From Cellulomonas wangleii (lineage in GTDB: Bacteria; Actinomycetota; Actinomycetes; Actinomycetales; Cellulomonadaceae): a stretch of 64,000 bases of DNA. Under the pieces are notes generated by a model, which saw nothing but the letters and a program-made list of their open reading frames with translations, made no database searches and was not told the origin of the DNA. Shown here piece by piece: positions 53,637 to 63,902 of this stretch. The position numbers and the translations under genes are program-made. The stretch covers positions 2,852,001 through 2,916,000 of the forward strand of contig NZ_CP074405.1 in NCBI RefSeq assembly GCF_018388445.1. Reading direction: 5' to 3'. Numbering within the stretch: the first letter of the stretch is position 1; every line of letters begins with the position of its first letter.

Positions 53637-55520
53637 TCACAGCACCCCCGTGGACCGGCAGCTGATCTCCTGGCCGGGGGCCAGGGACGGGATGGTGACG
53701 GACGCCCCGGCGGGGATGTCGGTGCGGCCCGGGCACGCGATGGTGGCGTCGCCCCTGGTCGTGGCCCCGCCGACGGTGACGGCGGCGTAGGCGTCGCGCA
53801 GCCGGATGTCGACGAGCGTGGTCTGGCCGGTGTTGCGCACCGTGTACCGCCGCACGATGTGCGTCCCGGCGGTCCGCCGCTCGCCGGTGGGGAGCGGTGA
53901 CGCGAACGCCGTGTCGTCGGCCAGGAACGTCTGCGCGACGACCTCGACACCGGGCCGCAGGTTCACCACGGTGCACGTGTGGCTGCGTCCGCGCTCCATC
54001 CGGACGTCGTACGGGTTCCCGGTGGCGGTCACGGGCGCTGCGCCGCCGTCGTCGCGGCGGCAGGTCACGGTGTCGACGACGTAGCCGGCGGGCACCGCCT
54101 CCGTCACGCGGACCACACGGGTCGCGCCGGGCACGGGGACCGTCGCCGCGGCGGAGCCGCCGGGTCCCGTGACGAGCGGCGCCGCACCCAGTGCGTCGAC
54201 CGTGAACTCCCAGCCCGCGGTCGGGACCCCCGCGCCCGGCGCCGCACCCGCGGGCACCGTCACACTGACGAGCGTGAGGGTCGTGGGTGCCACGTAGCTG
54301 CTGACGAAGGTGCAGACGATCGGGGCGGCAGCGGCGGTCGCGGCCTCGGGGACGTTCTCCAGCACGACGCTGCGCGCAGCCAGACCCACCGTGGCGCCCG
54401 GCGCCAGCACGACGCCGCGCCCGTCCCGGCACGTGATCGAGGAGAGCTCCCACGAGGCCGGCGGCGCGTCCGCGGTGAGCACGACGCGGTCGCGGCGCGC
54501 GAGGACCGTGCCCGCGGCGGTCGACGCGCTGCTCCCCGGGCCGGTGACAGCCGTCGGCGACAGCGTGTACCTGACCGCCGGGTCGGCGTCACGCGCCGCG
54601 GTGACGACGAAGCCCGGCGGCACCGACGCCGGTGCGTCGCCGACAGCCGCGGCCTGCTGGACGACCGTCACGGCGCGCACCTGGTCCAGCCGCGCCCACA
54701 GGCACGCGGTGGTGACCGCACCGTGCGGCGCGGTCACGCCGGTCGTGGGCGCGCCGGTCGGCGCCGTGCCACAGCCGGCGCCCGCCGCTGCGACGGTGAA
54801 TCCCTCCACGGTCAGGCGGTGGTCGACGCCGTCGTGGACCACCGGGAACGTGCGCGTCAGGTCACCGAACGTCAGGGTGTCGTCCCCGGCCGCCGTGTCG
54901 CGCAGCACGTACGTCGGCTCCAGGGTCCCGCGCGTCCCCAGGCGCAGCCCCAGGACGCCCTCGTAGTGCGACGAGACGGACTGGGTGGGGTTGTTGGCGT
55001 AGCGGAGCGTGCCGACGAGGAACGAGGTGCCGGTCGTGACCGACGCGACCGTGGCGGGCGCGAACCCCAGGGTGCCCTGGCCCTTGGTGCGGTACTCGGT
55101 CGGCAGCAGGACCCGGCCGTCGTCCCAGCTCCGCTCGGTGCCCAACGCGTCGGGGCACTGGTAGGAGTGGTGGTTCCACGCGCCCCACACGAACACGCGC
55201 GTGCGGGAGTCCACCTGCTCCCGCCCGTGCCCGACGCGCACCTCGGTCCTTGACGGGGTCCCGGGCGCCGGCGCGTACCTGATGCAGCCGGCGGCAGCGT
55301 TGTCCGCTGCCGGGACGAGGGCGCCGCGGCCGTCGGTCCCGCGGTGACTCCTCAGATCGGCCTCGACCGGGCCGATGGTGACGGCAGCAGCGGCAGCGGA
55401 GGACGCCGCGACGACGCCGACGGCCGGCGCGAGGACCATGGCCAGCGCGACCGACGCGGCCGTCCTCGCCATGCGCCGACGCAGGCGCGCACGGCGCCCT
55501 GCTGGCATGTTCCCTCGCAT
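53637..55520 (-). CDS. Cassette B gene 1: large secreted surface protein
   Basis: A 627-residue exported protein. The signal peptide is ASVALAMVLAPAVGVVAASSAAAAA. The N-terminal half contains paired Cys (GCIRYAP...SYQCPD) and VFVWGAWNHHSYQCPD. The second half has SpaA/prealbumin-like repeats (TEAVPAGYVVDTVTCRRDDGG) and ends in a DUF11-like module (RRYTVRNTGQTTLVDIRLRD). No anchor motif. It shares position and C-terminal DUF11 ending with cassette A gene 1, but the rest does not align by eye, so the tip protein has been replaced or diverged. ATG 55520; ATG 55508 also possible. Confidence 0.75.
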   Translation of the reverse strand: MRGNMPAGRRARLRRRMARTAASVALAMVLAPAVGVVAASSAAAAAVTIGPVEADLRSHRGTDGRGALVPAADNAAAGCIRYAPAPGTPSRTEVRVGHGREQVDSRTRVFVWGAWNHHSYQCPDALGTERSWDDGRVLLPTEYRTKGQGTLGFAPATVASVTTGTSFLVGTLRYANNPTQSVSSHYEGVLGLRLGTRGTLEPTYVLRDTAAGDDTLTFGDLTRTFPVVHDGVDHRLTVEGFTVAAAGAGCGTAPTGAPTTGVTAPHGAVTTACLWARLDQVRAVTVVQQAAAVGDAPASVPPGFVVTAARDADPAVRYTLSPTAVTGPGSSASTAAGTVLARRDRVVLTADAPPASWELSSITCRDGRGVVLAPGATVGLAARSVVLENVPEAATAAAAPIVCTFVSSYVAPTTLTLVSVTVPAGAAPGAGVPTAGWEFTVDALGAAPLVTGPGGSAAATVPVPGATRVVRVTEAVPAGYVVDTVTCRRDDGGAAPVTATGNPYDVRMERGRSHTCTVVNLRPGVEVVAQTFLADDTAFASPLPTGERRTAGTHIVRRYTVRNTGQTTLVDIRLRDAYAAVTVGGATTRGDATIACPGRTDIPAGASVTIPSLAPGQEISCRSTGVL

Positions 55521-55604
55521 CGTTCCCTCGGCCCGCGGCGGACGTCCGGGGCGCTCACCTCGAGCGCCGACGCGCGGACGTCCACATCCCGCGAGTGCCT
55601 AGTA

Positions 55605-55616
55605 GGACACTTGTCC
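55605..55616. promoter_or_regulatory. GGAC-N4-GTCC palindrome upstream of cassette B
   Basis: The minus strand reads TGGACAAGTGTCC, 84 nt before gene 1. It matches the TGGAC-N4-GTCC motif at 49770 upstream of cassette A. Confidence 0.4.
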
Positions 55617-55708
55617 AGCACGCGTGCCACGGCTGCGAACCGCCCGAACCGGACGAGACGGGGTCATCGCCCCACAACGGCGGGTGCCAGCACCCAGGCG
55701 GCGCCGCA

Positions 55709-55732
55709 ACTTTCACCCCGACGACCGAAAGT
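55709..55732. promoter_or_regulatory. Inverted repeat ACTTTC-N12-GAAAGT
   Basis: A 6-bp interrupted palindrome, AT-richer than its surroundings, about 190 bp before cassette B. A candidate activator or repressor site. Confidence 0.3.
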
Positions 55733-55782
55733 CGAAACGCTCCGTCGTGGGCCCGCGCGCCGGCGGCGGCCGTCGTGGCGTG

Positions 55783-55818
55783 CGGGCGGGTACGACGAAG
55801 CGGGCGGGTACGACGAAG
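55783..55818. repeat. 18-bp tandem duplication CGGGCGGGTACGACGAAG
   Basis: Two perfect adjacent copies, 55783-55800 and 55801-55818, next to the rplO terminator. Confidence 0.85.
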
Positions 55819-55854
55819 CGGGCGGCCCCGGGATCTCTCCCGGGACCGCCCGCT
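55817..55854 (-). terminator. Terminator hairpin after rplO
   Basis: 17-bp stem with one mismatch (55817-55833 with 55838-55854) and TCTC/GAGA loop, 37 bp past the rplO stop. It marks the end of the ribosomal spc transcript before the inserted surface cassettes. Confidence 0.85.
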
Positions 55855-55890
55855 GCGTGTGGTCCGACCGTGCGGACGTCAGGCGGGGCG

Positions 55891-56601
55891 TCAGCCCTGC
55901 GCGACGCTCCCGCCGGCGGCCTCGATCTTGTCCTTGGCGGAGGCGGAGCACTTGTCCACGTCCACCGCGACCTTGACGGTCAGCTCGCCGTCACCCAGCA
56001 CCTTGACGGGCTGGCCCTTGCGGACCGCGCCCTTGGCGACGAGGGACTCGACCGTCACGTCGCCGCCGTCGGGGTACAGCGCCGAGATCTTGTCCAGGTT
56101 GACGACCTGGTACTCGACGCGGAACGGGTTCTTGAATCCGCGGAGCTTGGGCAGCCGCATGTGCAGCGGCATCTGCCCACCCTCGAAGCGGTCCGGCACC
56201 TGGTACCGGGCCTTGGTGCCCTTGGTACCGCGGCCGGCCGTCTTGCCCTTGGACGCCTCACCACGACCCACGCGGGTCTTGGCGGTCTTGGCGCCCGGTG
56301 CCGGACGCAGGTGGTGCACCTTGAGGGTGCCACCGGCGCCGGGCTGGGCAGCGGCCTCGGCGGCGGCCTTGGCGGCAGCCGTCGGGGCCTTCTTCTTCGC
56401 GGGTGCCTTGTCGGCCTTCGCGGAGGACTCGGCCGTTGCGGAAGCGTCCTTGGCGGCAGCAGCCGTCTTGGTCGACTTCTTCTCCGCAGCCGGAGCGGAC
56501 TCCGTCTTCGCGGCGGCCTTCTTCGCCGGAGCCTTCTTGGCGGCCTTGGGCGCCTCGGTGGTCTCCGTCGTCTTCTCGTCGGCCTTCTTGTCGTCGGCCA
56601 T
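55891..56601 (-). CDS. rplO: 50S ribosomal protein L15 with long N-terminal extension
   Basis: A 236-residue L15, against about 145-150 for the usual protein. The core begins at [43 protein letters not shown] and ends [21 protein letters not shown]. The first 85-90 residues are Ala/Lys-rich with Glu and Thr, like histone H1 or disordered tails. ATG 56601 is preferred; an in-frame GTG at 56607 overlaps the rpmD stop. L15 stabilises the 50S central protuberance. Confidence 0.97.
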   Translation of the reverse strand: MADDKKADEKTTETTEAPKAAKKAPAKKAAAKTESAPAAEKKSTKTAAAAKDASATAESSAKADKAPAKKKAPTAAAKAAAEAAAQPGAGGTLKVHHLRPAPGAKTAKTRVGRGEASKGKTAGRGTKGTKARYQVPDRFEGGQMPLHMRLPKLRGFKNPFRVEYQVVNLDKISALYPDGGDVTVESLVAKGAVRKGQPVKVLGDGELTVKVAVDVDKCSASAKDKIEAAGGSVAQG

Positions 56602-56603
56602 GG

Positions 56604-56786
56604 TCACTCGACCTCCTCGACCGCGACGAGGTGCGTCACCGTCTTGACCATGCCGCGGATCTCAGGACGGTCCTCCTTGACGACGACGTCGCCGATCCGC
56701 TTCAGGCCCAGGGTGCGCAGCGTGTCGCGCTGGTTCTGCTTCCCGCCGATGGCGGAACGGGTCTGGGTCACCTTCAGACGCGCCAT
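56604..56786 (-). CDS. rpmD: 50S ribosomal protein L30
   Basis: A 60-residue L30: [61 protein letters not shown] 56786 overlaps the rpsE stop (TGATG). The open frame continues upstream inside rpsE, but family length fixes this start. Confidence 0.98.
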   Translation of the reverse strand: MARLKVTQTRSAIGGKQNQRDTLRTLGLKRIGDVVVKEDRPEIRGMVKTVTHLVAVEEVE

Positions 56787-57430
56787 CACGCACCTGCCTT
56801 CGCGGCCACCGCGGCGGCACGGCCCTCGGCCTGCGCCCGCAGCAGCGAGTGCGGCGCGACGTGGTCGAGCGGCAGCCCACGACGGGCGGCCACGGCCTCG
56901 GGCTCCTCGAGGGAGCGCAGGGCCTCGACCGTGGCGTGCACGATGTTGATCGCGTTGGACGAGCCGAGCGACTTGCTGAGCACGTCGTGGATGCCGGCGC
57001 ACTCGAGCACCGCACGCACCGGACCACCGGCGATCACACCGGTACCCGGCGACGCGGGACGCAGGAAGACGACCCCGGCGGCCTTCTCACCCTGGACGGG
57101 GTGAGGGATGGTGCCCTGGATGCGCGGGACGCGGAAGAAGTTCTTCTTCGCCTCCTCGACACCCTTGGCGATCGCCGCGGGCACCTCCTTGGCCTTGCCG
57201 TAGCCGACGCCGACCGTGCCGTCACCGTCGCCCACCACGACGAGCGCGGTGAAGCTGAACCGGCGGCCGCCCTTGACGACCTTGGCGACACGGTTGATCG
57301 TCACGACGCGCTCGACGAACGCGCTCTTCTCGGCGGCGTCACCGCGCCGCCCGCCGTCACGACGGCCGCCGTCCCGGCGGTCGCCGCCGGTGCCACCGGC
57401 ACCGGTGTTGCTGCGCTGAGGAGCAGCCAT
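56786..57430 (-). CDS. rpsE: 30S ribosomal protein S5
   Basis: A 214-residue S5. The core [47 protein letters not shown] and [20 protein letters not shown] is standard. A 35-residue Gly/Arg/Asp-rich N-terminus ([17 protein letters not shown]) extends it. It is 34 bp downstream of rplR. Confidence 0.98.
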   Translation of the reverse strand: MAAPQRSNTGAGGTGGDRRDGGRRDGGRRGDAAEKSAFVERVVTINRVAKVVKGGRRFSFTALVVVGDGDGTVGVGYGKAKEVPAAIAKGVEEAKKNFFRVPRIQGTIPHPVQGEKAAGVVFLRPASPGTGVIAGGPVRAVLECAGIHDVLSKSLGSSNAINIVHATVEALRSLEEPEAVAARRGLPLDHVAPHSLLRAQAEGRAAAVAAKAGA

Positions 57431-57464
57431 CAGAAAGTCCTCTTCTTCGATGCGGAGTTCGTCG

Positions 57465-57836
57465 TCACAGGTTCAGACCACCCTCGCGGGCGCCGTCAGC
57501 AACTGCAGCCACGCGACCGTGGTACTTGTTGCCACCGCGGTCGAACACGACCGCCTCGACGCCGACGGCCTTGGCGCGGGCGGCGATGAGCTCGCCGACC
57601 TTCTTCGCCTTGGCGGTCTTGTCGCCGTCGTTCGCGCGCAGGTCGGCCTCGAGGGTCGACGCGGACGCGACGGTCTTGCCGATGGCGTCGTCGACGACCT
57701 GGGCGGTGATGTGCCGCGCCGAGCGCGTCACGACGAGGCGGGGACGAGCGGCCGTACCGACGACCTTCTTGCGAAGGCGCAGGTGGCGGCGACGACGGGC
57801 GATGGACGTGCCCTTGCCCTTGATGCCGATAGCCAT
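57465..57836 (-). CDS. rplR: 50S ribosomal protein L18
   Basis: A 123-residue L18 that binds 5S r[39 protein letters not shown] and [26 protein letters not shown] are diagnostic. 3 bp from rplF. Confidence 0.99.
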   Translation of the reverse strand: MAIGIKGKGTSIARRRRHLRLRKKVVGTAARPRLVVTRSARHITAQVVDDAIGKTVASASTLEADLRANDGDKTAKAKKVGELIAARAKAVGVEAVVFDRGGNKYHGRVAAVADGAREGGLNL

Positions 57837-57839
57837 GGG

Positions 57840-58379
57840 TTACTTCCCAGCCTTTCCGACCTTGCGGCGCACGTTCTCGCCCGCGTACCGCACACCCTTG
57901 CCCTTGTACGGCTCGGGCTTGCGGATCTTGCGGATGTTCGCGGCGACCTCGCCCACCTGCTGCTTGTCGATGCCCTGCACCGAGAACTTGGTCGGCGCCT
58001 CGACGACGAACGTGATGCCCGCCGGCGGCTCGACGACGACCGGGTGGCTGAAGCCGAGCGCGAACTCGAGGTTGTCACCCTTCGCCGTCACGCGGTAACC
58101 GGTGCCGACGATCTCGAGCTTCTTGATGTAGCCCTCCGTGACGCCGGTGACCAGGTTGGCCAGCAGCGTGCGGGTCAGGCCGTGCAGCGAGCGCGAAAGG
58201 CGCTCGTCGTCGGGACGCGTCACCACGAGGGCGCCCGCGTCGTCGCGGTCCACCACCAGGGGGGCGGCGACCGTGTGGCTGAGCGTGCCCTTGGGGCCCG
58301 TGACCGTCACAAGGCGGTCGTCGATGGCGACATCGACGCCTGCCGGCACCGGGACGGGGATCCTGCCGATTCGAGACAT
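57840..58379 (-). CDS. rplF: 50S ribosomal protein L6
   Basis: A 179-residue L6: [37 protein letters not shown], and the end [27 protein letters not shown]. It lies near the GTPase centre of the 50S. ATG 58379 follows AGGAGAAC. Confidence 0.99.
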   Translation of the reverse strand: MSRIGRIPVPVPAGVDVAIDDRLVTVTGPKGTLSHTVAAPLVVDRDDAGALVVTRPDDERLSRSLHGLTRTLLANLVTGVTEGYIKKLEIVGTGYRVTAKGDNLEFALGFSHPVVVEPPAGITFVVEAPTKFSVQGIDKQQVGEVAANIRKIRKPEPYKGKGVRYAGENVRRKVGKAGK

Positions 58380-58404
58380 GGCTGTTCTCCTCTCCGTCTC
58401 GGAC

Positions 58405-58803
58405 TTACCAGACGTAGGCGAGGACTTCCCCACCCACGCCCTTCTTGGCGGCCTGCTTGTCGGTCAGCAGCCCGGAGGACGTGGACAGGATCGCCACGCC
58501 CAGGCCGCCGAGCACCTTCGGCAGGTTGGTCGACTTGGCGTACACGCGCAGGCCCGGCTTGGACACGCGCTTGACGCCGGCGAGCGCACGCTCGCGGTTG
58601 GGGCCGTACTTCAGGGTGATCGTGAGGTTCTTGCCCACGGGCGCGTCCTCGACGGTCCAGCCGGAGATGTAACCCTCGGCCTGCAGGATCTCGGCGATGT
58701 GGCTCTTGAGCTTCGAGAACGGGATCGTCACCGTGTCGTGGTGCGCCGAGTTCGCGTTGCGCAGACGCGTCAGGAAGTCTGCGATCGGGTCGGTCATGGT
58801 CAT
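58405..58803 (-). CDS. rpsH: 30S ribosomal protein S8
   Basis: A 132-residue S8 starting [51 protein letters not shown] is the conserved end. It organises the central domain of 16S rRNA. In several bacteria S8 represses its own spc mRNA near rplE; no such structure was identified. Confidence 0.99.
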   Translation of the reverse strand: MTMTDPIADFLTRLRNANSAHHDTVTIPFSKLKSHIAEILQAEGYISGWTVEDAPVGKNLTITLKYGPNRERALAGVKRVSKPGLRVYAKSTNLPKVLGGLGVAILSTSSGLLTDKQAAKKGVGGEVLAYVW

Positions 58804-58831
58804 CGGGCGTCAGCCCTTTCTCGCCGGGGTA

Positions 58832-58858
58832 TCCGCGGCCCTGGGACAGGGCCGCGGA
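58832..58858 (-). other. Strong hairpin between rpsZ and rpsH
   Basis: TCCGCGGCCCT and AGGGCCGCGGA form a perfect 11-bp stem with a 5-nt loop in the 76-bp gap. Candidate RNA processing or translational control site. Confidence 0.7.
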
Positions 58859-58879
58859 CCTACCGACGTCAGGAGGGTG

Positions 58880-59065
58880 TTACCAGCTGCTCTTCGTCAC
58901 GCCGGGGAGCTCGCCACGGTGGGCCATCTCCCGCACGCAGATCCGGCACAGGCCGAACTTGCGGTACACCGAGTGCGGGCGACCGCACTTCTGGCAACGC
59001 GTGTACCCGCGGACCGCGAACTTGGGCTTCGCGGCCGCCTTGTTGATGAGGGCGGTCTTCGCCAT
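58880..59065 (-). CDS. rpsZ: 30S ribosomal protein S14, zinc-binding type Z
   Basis: A 61-residue S14 of the short zinc-containing form. C24, C27, C40 and C43 bind zinc ([17 protein letters not shown]). Only 1 bp from rplE. Many actinobacteria also carry a longer zinc-independent S14 elsewhere. Confidence 0.98.
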   Translation of the reverse strand: MAKTALINKAAAKPKFAVRGYTRCQKCGRPHSVYRKFGLCRICVREMAHRGELPGVTKSSW

Positions 59066-59066
59066 G

Positions 59067-59639
59067 TCAGTTCTCCTTGAACGGGAAGCCGAGGAGCTTG
59101 AGGAGCGCGCGGCCCTCGTCGTCCGTGGTCGCGGTGGTCACGATCGTGATGTCCATGCCGCGCACACGGTCGATCTTGTCCTGGTCGATCTCGTGGAACA
59201 CGGACTGCTCCACGAGGCCGAACGTGTAGTTCCCGTGCCCGTCGAACTGCTGCGGCGACAGGCCGCGGAAGTCGCGGATGCGCGGCAGCGCGGTCGACAG
59301 CAGGCGGTCGAGGAACTCCCAGGCACGGTCGCCGCGCAGCGTGACGTGCGCGCCGATCGGCATGCCCTCGCGCAGCTTGAACTGCGCGATGGACTTGCGT
59401 GCCTTGGTGACCTGCGGCTTCTGGCCCGTGATCTGGGTCAGGTCGCGGATCGCGCCCTCGATGAGCTTGGAGTCCTTCGCGGCCTCACCGACGCCCATGT
59501 TGACGACGACCTTGACCAGCCGCGCGACCTGGTTGATGTTCTCGTGGCCGAACTGCTCGAAGAGCGCCGAACGGATCTCGTCGTTGTAGCGCGTCTTGAG
59601 GCGCGGCAGGGCCGGGGCCTCGATGGTGGTCTCGGTCAT
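59067..59639 (-). CDS. rplE: 50S ribosomal protein L5
   Basis: A 190-residue L5 that binds 5S rRNA and P-site t[56 protein letters not shown] is typical. ATG overlaps the rplX stop (ATGA). Confidence 0.99.
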   Translation of the reverse strand: MTETTIEAPALPRLKTRYNDEIRSALFEQFGHENINQVARLVKVVVNMGVGEAAKDSKLIEGAIRDLTQITGQKPQVTKARKSIAQFKLREGMPIGAHVTLRGDRAWEFLDRLLSTALPRIRDFRGLSPQQFDGHGNYTFGLVEQSVFHEIDQDKIDRVRGMDITIVTTATTDDEGRALLKLLGFPFKEN

Positions 59640-59980
59640 CAGATGTCCTTACCGGAGCGCTTGGCGACGCGGACACGCACGGTGCGCGTGCGTCCGTCGC
59701 GCTCGACCTGCTCGGTGCGGTAGCCGACCCGGGTGCCCTTCTTGGTCTCCGGGTCCACCAGCATCACGTTGCTGATGTGGATGGGGGCCTCGATGGTCTC
59801 GATGCCACCGGTGCGGGTGCCGCGCGAGGTCTGGCCGGCCTTCGTGTGCTTCTGCACACGCTGGACGCCCTCGACGACGACGCGCTGCGTCTCGGGGAGG
59901 ACCTCGAGGACGCGCCCCTGCTGGCCCTTGTCGCGGCCCGAGATGACGACGACGAGGTCGCCCTTCTTGATCTTGGCCAT
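59639..59980 (-). CDS. rplX: 50S ribosomal protein L24
   Basis: A 113-residue L24: [37 protein letters not shown] and [25 protein letters not shown]. It initiates 50S assembly. 2 bp from rplN. Confidence 0.99.
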   Translation of the reverse strand: MAKIKKGDLVVVISGRDKGQQGRVLEVLPETQRVVVEGVQRVQKHTKAGQTSRGTRTGGIETIEAPIHISNVMLVDPETKKGTRVGYRTEQVERDGRTRTVRVRVAKRSGKDI

Positions 59981-59982
59981 GG

Positions 59983-60351
59983 TCAGATCACCTCCGGAGC
60001 GAGCGAGATGATCTTCATGAACTTCTTGTCACGCAGCTCACGGCCCACGGGGCCGAAGATGCGCGTGCCACGAGGCTCACCGTCGTTCTTGAGGATCACG
60101 GCCGCGTTCTCGTCGAACTTGATGTAAGAGCCGTCGGGACGCCGACGCTCCTTGCGGGTACGGACGATGACGGCCTTGACGACGTCGCCCTTCTTGACGT
60201 TGCCACCGGGGATCGCATCCTTCACGGTGGCGACGATGACGTCGCCGATACCGGCGTAGCGACGGCCGGAGCCGCCGAGCACACGGATGCAGAGGATCTC
60301 CTTGGCACCCGTGTTGTCGGCGACACGCAGTCGCGACTCCTGCTGGATCAT
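59983..60351 (-). CDS. rplN: 50S ribosomal protein L14
   Basis: A 122-residue L14: [65 protein letters not shown]. It starts the spc group, 163 bp from rpsQ. Confidence 0.99.
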   Translation of the reverse strand: MIQQESRLRVADNTGAKEILCIRVLGGSGRRYAGIGDVIVATVKDAIPGGNVKKGDVVKAVIVRTRKERRRPDGSYIKFDENAAVILKNDGEPRGTRIFGPVGRELRDKKFMKIISLAPEVI

Positions 60352-60436
60352 CTACTTACTCCTGTCGTCTGGCGGGTTCTCGCTCACGCGATGGCGGCGA
60401 GCCTGGCCATCCGGATGGTTGCCGTGGTGCACACGC

Positions 60437-60459
60437 CGCGGGCGGGAGACCCGCCCGCG
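60437..60459 (-). other. Terminator-like hairpin in the rpsQ-rplN gap
   Basis: CGCGGGCGGG-AGA-CCCGCCCGCG (plus strand), a perfect 10-bp stem. It lies in the boundary between S10 and spc groups and could be a partial terminator or RNA processing site. Confidence 0.65.
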
Positions 60460-60514
60460 TCGTGGGCAACTGTCGTGGTGCTGTGCTGCTCGAGGCCTTG
60501 CGGCCGCGGCAGGG

Positions 60515-60805
60515 TTACTTGGCCTTCTCGACGACGTCGAGCAGCCGCCACCGCTTGGTGGCGGACAGCGGCCGGGTCTCCATGATCTCGACCAGGTCGC
60601 CGACGCCGGCGGCGTTCAGCTCGTCGTGGACCTTCACCTTGCTGGTGCGGCGGATGACCTTGCCGTACAGCGGGTGCTTGACGCGGTCCTCGACCTCGAC
60701 GACGACGGTCTTGTCCATCTTGTCGGACACGACGTAGCCGCGACGGGTCTTGCGGTACGCGCGGTGGTCCGCCGTGGCCGTGGTGTGCTCGTGCTTCGTG
60801 GTCAT
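60515..60805 (-). CDS. rpsQ: 30S ribosomal protein S17
   Basis: A 96-residue S17. [45 protein letters not shown] is the OB-fold core; a short N-terminal extension precedes it. 7 bp from rpmC. Confidence 0.99.
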   Translation of the reverse strand: MTTKHEHTTATADHRAYRKTRRGYVVSDKMDKTVVVEVEDRVKHPLYGKVIRRTSKVKVHDELNAAGVGDLVEIMETRPLSATKRWRLLDVVEKAK

Positions 60806-60812
60806 TGCTGCC

Positions 60813-61049
60813 TCACTCCGCGCTCGGGGCGGTACGGATGCCGAGCTCGCGCTCGCGCAGGATCGTGTAGATGCGCGCGATGTCGCGACGGACCGCCTTG
60901 AGACGCCCGTGGCTCTCGAGCTGACCGGTCGCGGACTGGAAGCGGAGGTTGAACAGCTCCTCCTTGGCCTTCTTCAGCTCGGCGACCAGCTTCTCGTCGT
61001 CGAAGGTGTCCAGCTCGCTGGGAGCCAGCTCCTTGGTTCCGATAGCCAT
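60813..61049 (-). CDS. rpmC: 50S ribosomal protein L29
   Basis: A 78-residue L29, mostly two helices: [56 protein letters not shown]. It lies at the peptide exit tunnel. ATG overlaps the rplP stop. Confidence 0.99.
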   Translation of the reverse strand: MAIGTKELAPSELDTFDDEKLVAELKKAKEELFNLRFQSATGQLESHGRLKAVRRDIARIYTILRERELGIRTAPSAE

Positions 61050-61465
61050 CAGTTACCACCCTCGCGCACGATGAAACGTGTCTTCATCGGGAGCTTGTGC
61101 TGCGCGCGGCGCATGGCCTCACGCGCGAGCGGCTCCGGGACGCCGGCGAGCTCGAACATCACTCGACCCGGCTTGACGTTGGAGATCCACCACTCCGGCG
61201 AGCCCTTGCCGGAACCCATGCGGGTCTCGGCGGGCTTCTTGGTGAGGGGACGGTCCGGGTAGATGTTGATCCAGACCTTCCCACCACGCTTGATGTGGCG
61301 GGTCATCGCGATACGTGCAGCCTCGATCTGCCGGTTCGTGACGTACGCCGGCTCGAGAGCCTGGATGCCGTACTCACCGAACGAGATCGTCGTGCCACCC
61401 GTCGCGGCGCCGGAGCGCCCGGGGTGGTGCTGCTTGCGGTGCTTCAGCCTGCGCGGGATCAGCAC
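61049..61465 (-). CDS. rplP: 50S ribosomal protein L16
   Basis: A 138-residue L16: [19 protein letters not shown], then [47 protein letters not shown] start, 3 bp from rpsC. It helps position A-site tRNA. Confidence 0.99.
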   Translation of the reverse strand: MLIPRRLKHRKQHHPGRSGAATGGTTISFGEYGIQALEPAYVTNRQIEAARIAMTRHIKRGGKVWINIYPDRPLTKKPAETRMGSGKGSPEWWISNVKPGRVMFELAGVPEPLAREAMRRAQHKLPMKTRFIVREGGN

Positions 61466-61468
61466 GGC

Positions 61469-62308
61469 TCAGGCCTCCGTTCCGGACTCGGTGGGCGCAG
61501 CCTGCTCCGCGGGCGCCTGCTCGGCGGCCGGGGCGGCAGGAGCGTCCTGACGCTCGGGACGACGACCGCCACCGCGGGGACCACGGTCACCACGGTCGCC
61601 ACGGTCGCCGCGCGGGCCGCCACGCGAGGGGCGCGGAGCCTGCGAAGCCTGCTCGCGGGCCCACTCCTTCTCGGTGACGTCGCCCTTGTAGACCCAGACC
61701 TTGACGCCGATGCGCCCGAAGGTCGTGCGGGCCTCGAAGAAGCCGTAGTCGATGTTCGCGCGCAGCGTGTGCAGCGGCACACGACCCTCGCGGTAGAACT
61801 CCGTACGGCTCATCTCCGCGCCGCCGAGGCGGCCGGAGACCTGCACCCGGATGCCCTTGGCACCCGCGCGCTGGGCCGACTGGATGCCCTTGCGCATGGC
61901 GCGGCGGAACGAGACGCGGCTCGCCAGCTGCTCGGCGATGCCCTGGGCGACCAGCTGAGCCTCGATCTCGGCGTTCTTGACCTCGAGGATGTTCAGCTGG
62001 ACCTGCTTGCCCGTGAGCTTCTCGAGCTCGCCACGGATGCGGTCGGCCTCCGCGCCACGACGCCCGATGACGATGCCCGGGCGGGCGGTGTGGATGTCGA
62101 CGCGCACACGGTCACGGGTGCGCTCGATCTCGACCTTGGCGATACCGGCGCGCTCGAGACCCGTGCTCATGAGCTTGCGGATCTGCACGTCCTCGCGCAC
62201 GTAGTCGCGGTACCGCTGGCCCGGCTTCGTCGAGTCCGCGAACCACCGCGACCGGTGGTCGGTCGTGATGCCGAGGCGGTACCCGAGCGGGTTGACCTTC
62301 TGTCCCAC
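61469..62308 (-). CDS. rpsC: 30S ribosomal protein S3
   Basis: A 279-residue S3. [26 protein letters not shown] and the KH domain [30 protein letters not shown] are standard. After about residue 215 comes a 60-residue tail with repeated RGD/GPRG and Ala/Pro/Glu ([19 protein letters not shown]). GTG start whose first base is the last base of the rplV TAG stop. Confidence 0.98.
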   Translation of the reverse strand: MGQKVNPLGYRLGITTDHRSRWFADSTKPGQRYRDYVREDVQIRKLMSTGLERAGIAKVEIERTRDRVRVDIHTARPGIVIGRRGAEADRIRGELEKLTGKQVQLNILEVKNAEIEAQLVAQGIAEQLASRVSFRRAMRKGIQSAQRAGAKGIRVQVSGRLGGAEMSRTEFYREGRVPLHTLRANIDYGFFEARTTFGRIGVKVWVYKGDVTEKEWAREQASQAPRPSRGGPRGDRGDRGDRGPRGGGRRPERQDAPAAPAAEQAPAEQAAPTESGTEA

Positions 62309-62688
62309 TAGCGGGTCCCTCCCTTGGTGGACGTCGCCTTCTCGCGCTGCGAGACGACGACCGTGATGTGGCTCGTGCGCTTGTTGATCCGGCCGGCGCG
62401 ACCCTGCGCGCGCGGACGGAAACGCTTGAGCGTCGGGCCCTCGTCGACGAAGACCTCCGAGATGAAGAGGTCTGCCTCGTCGAGCCGCTCGCTGTTCCGC
62501 TTGGCCCCCTCGACCGCATTCGCGACCGCGGACTGCACCGTCTTGAGGACGGGCTCTGCCGCGGCCTGCGGCGCGAACTTCAGCACCGCCACGGCCTCGG
62601 CCGCCTGCTTGCCACGGATGAGGTCCACGACGCGGCGGGCCTTCTGGGGCGTGACGCGGACGAACCGCGCCTTCGCCTTGGCTTCCAT
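62308..62688 (-). CDS. rplV: 50S ribosomal protein L22
   Basis: A 126-residue L22: [38 protein letters not shown], ending with the tunnel loop [23 protein letters not shown]. 55 bp downstream of rpsS. Confidence 0.99.
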   Translation of the reverse strand: MEAKAKARFVRVTPQKARRVVDLIRGKQAAEAVAVLKFAPQAAAEPVLKTVQSAVANAVEGAKRNSERLDEADLFISEVFVDEGPTLKRFRPRAQGRAGRINKRTSHITVVVSQREKATSTKGGTR

Positions 62689-62743
62689 CGCTGTCCTGCT
62701 CTCTTGTCTCTGCCGTCAGGGCGTCACCAGGCTGACCCGGGGG

Positions 62744-63025
62744 TCAGCGGCGACGGCCCTTCCGGTCGTCCTTCTCGTGGCCGCGGAACGTCCGCGTGGG
62801 GGCGAACTCGCCGAGCTTGTGCCCGACCATCGACTCCGTCACGAACACCGGGGTGTGCTTGCGGCCGTCGTGGACCGCGAAGGTGTGGCCGAGGAAGTCG
62901 GGCGTGATCATCGAACGACGCGACCACGTCTTGATGACGTTCTTCGTGCCGGACTCGTTCTGCGCGTCGACCTTCTTCTGCAGGTGGCCGTCGACGAACG
63001 GGCCCTTCTTGAGGCTGCGAGGCAT
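62744..63025 (-). CDS. rpsS: 30S ribosomal protein S19
   Basis: A 93-residue S19: [82 protein letters not shown]. 15 bp downstream of rplB. Confidence 0.99.
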   Translation of the reverse strand: MPRSLKKGPFVDGHLQKKVDAQNESGTKNVIKTWSRRSMITPDFLGHTFAVHDGRKHTPVFVTESMVGHKLGEFAPTRTFRGHEKDDRKGRRR

Positions 63026-63040
63026 TCTCTCGGGCTCCTA

Positions 63041-63877
<837 letters not shown>

Positions 63878-63902
63878 GAAAGTAAGTCCTCTTCGCTCTC
63901 GG

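Larger units (their letters stand above)
55521..55890. other. Gap between rplO and cassette B
   Basis: 370 bp with no supported gene. In order from 55890 it holds the rplO terminator (55817-55854), an 18-bp tandem duplication (55783-55818), an ACTTTC-N12-GAAAGT inverted repeat (55709-55732) and a GGAC-N4-GTCC palindrome (55605-55616). Confidence 0.7.

Noticed and set aside
43777..55520. Mobile element or prophage carrying the surface cassettes
   Set aside because: No transposase, integrase, flanking direct repeats or tRNA was found. Base composition and codon use look like the surrounding genes, so recent transfer is not shown.
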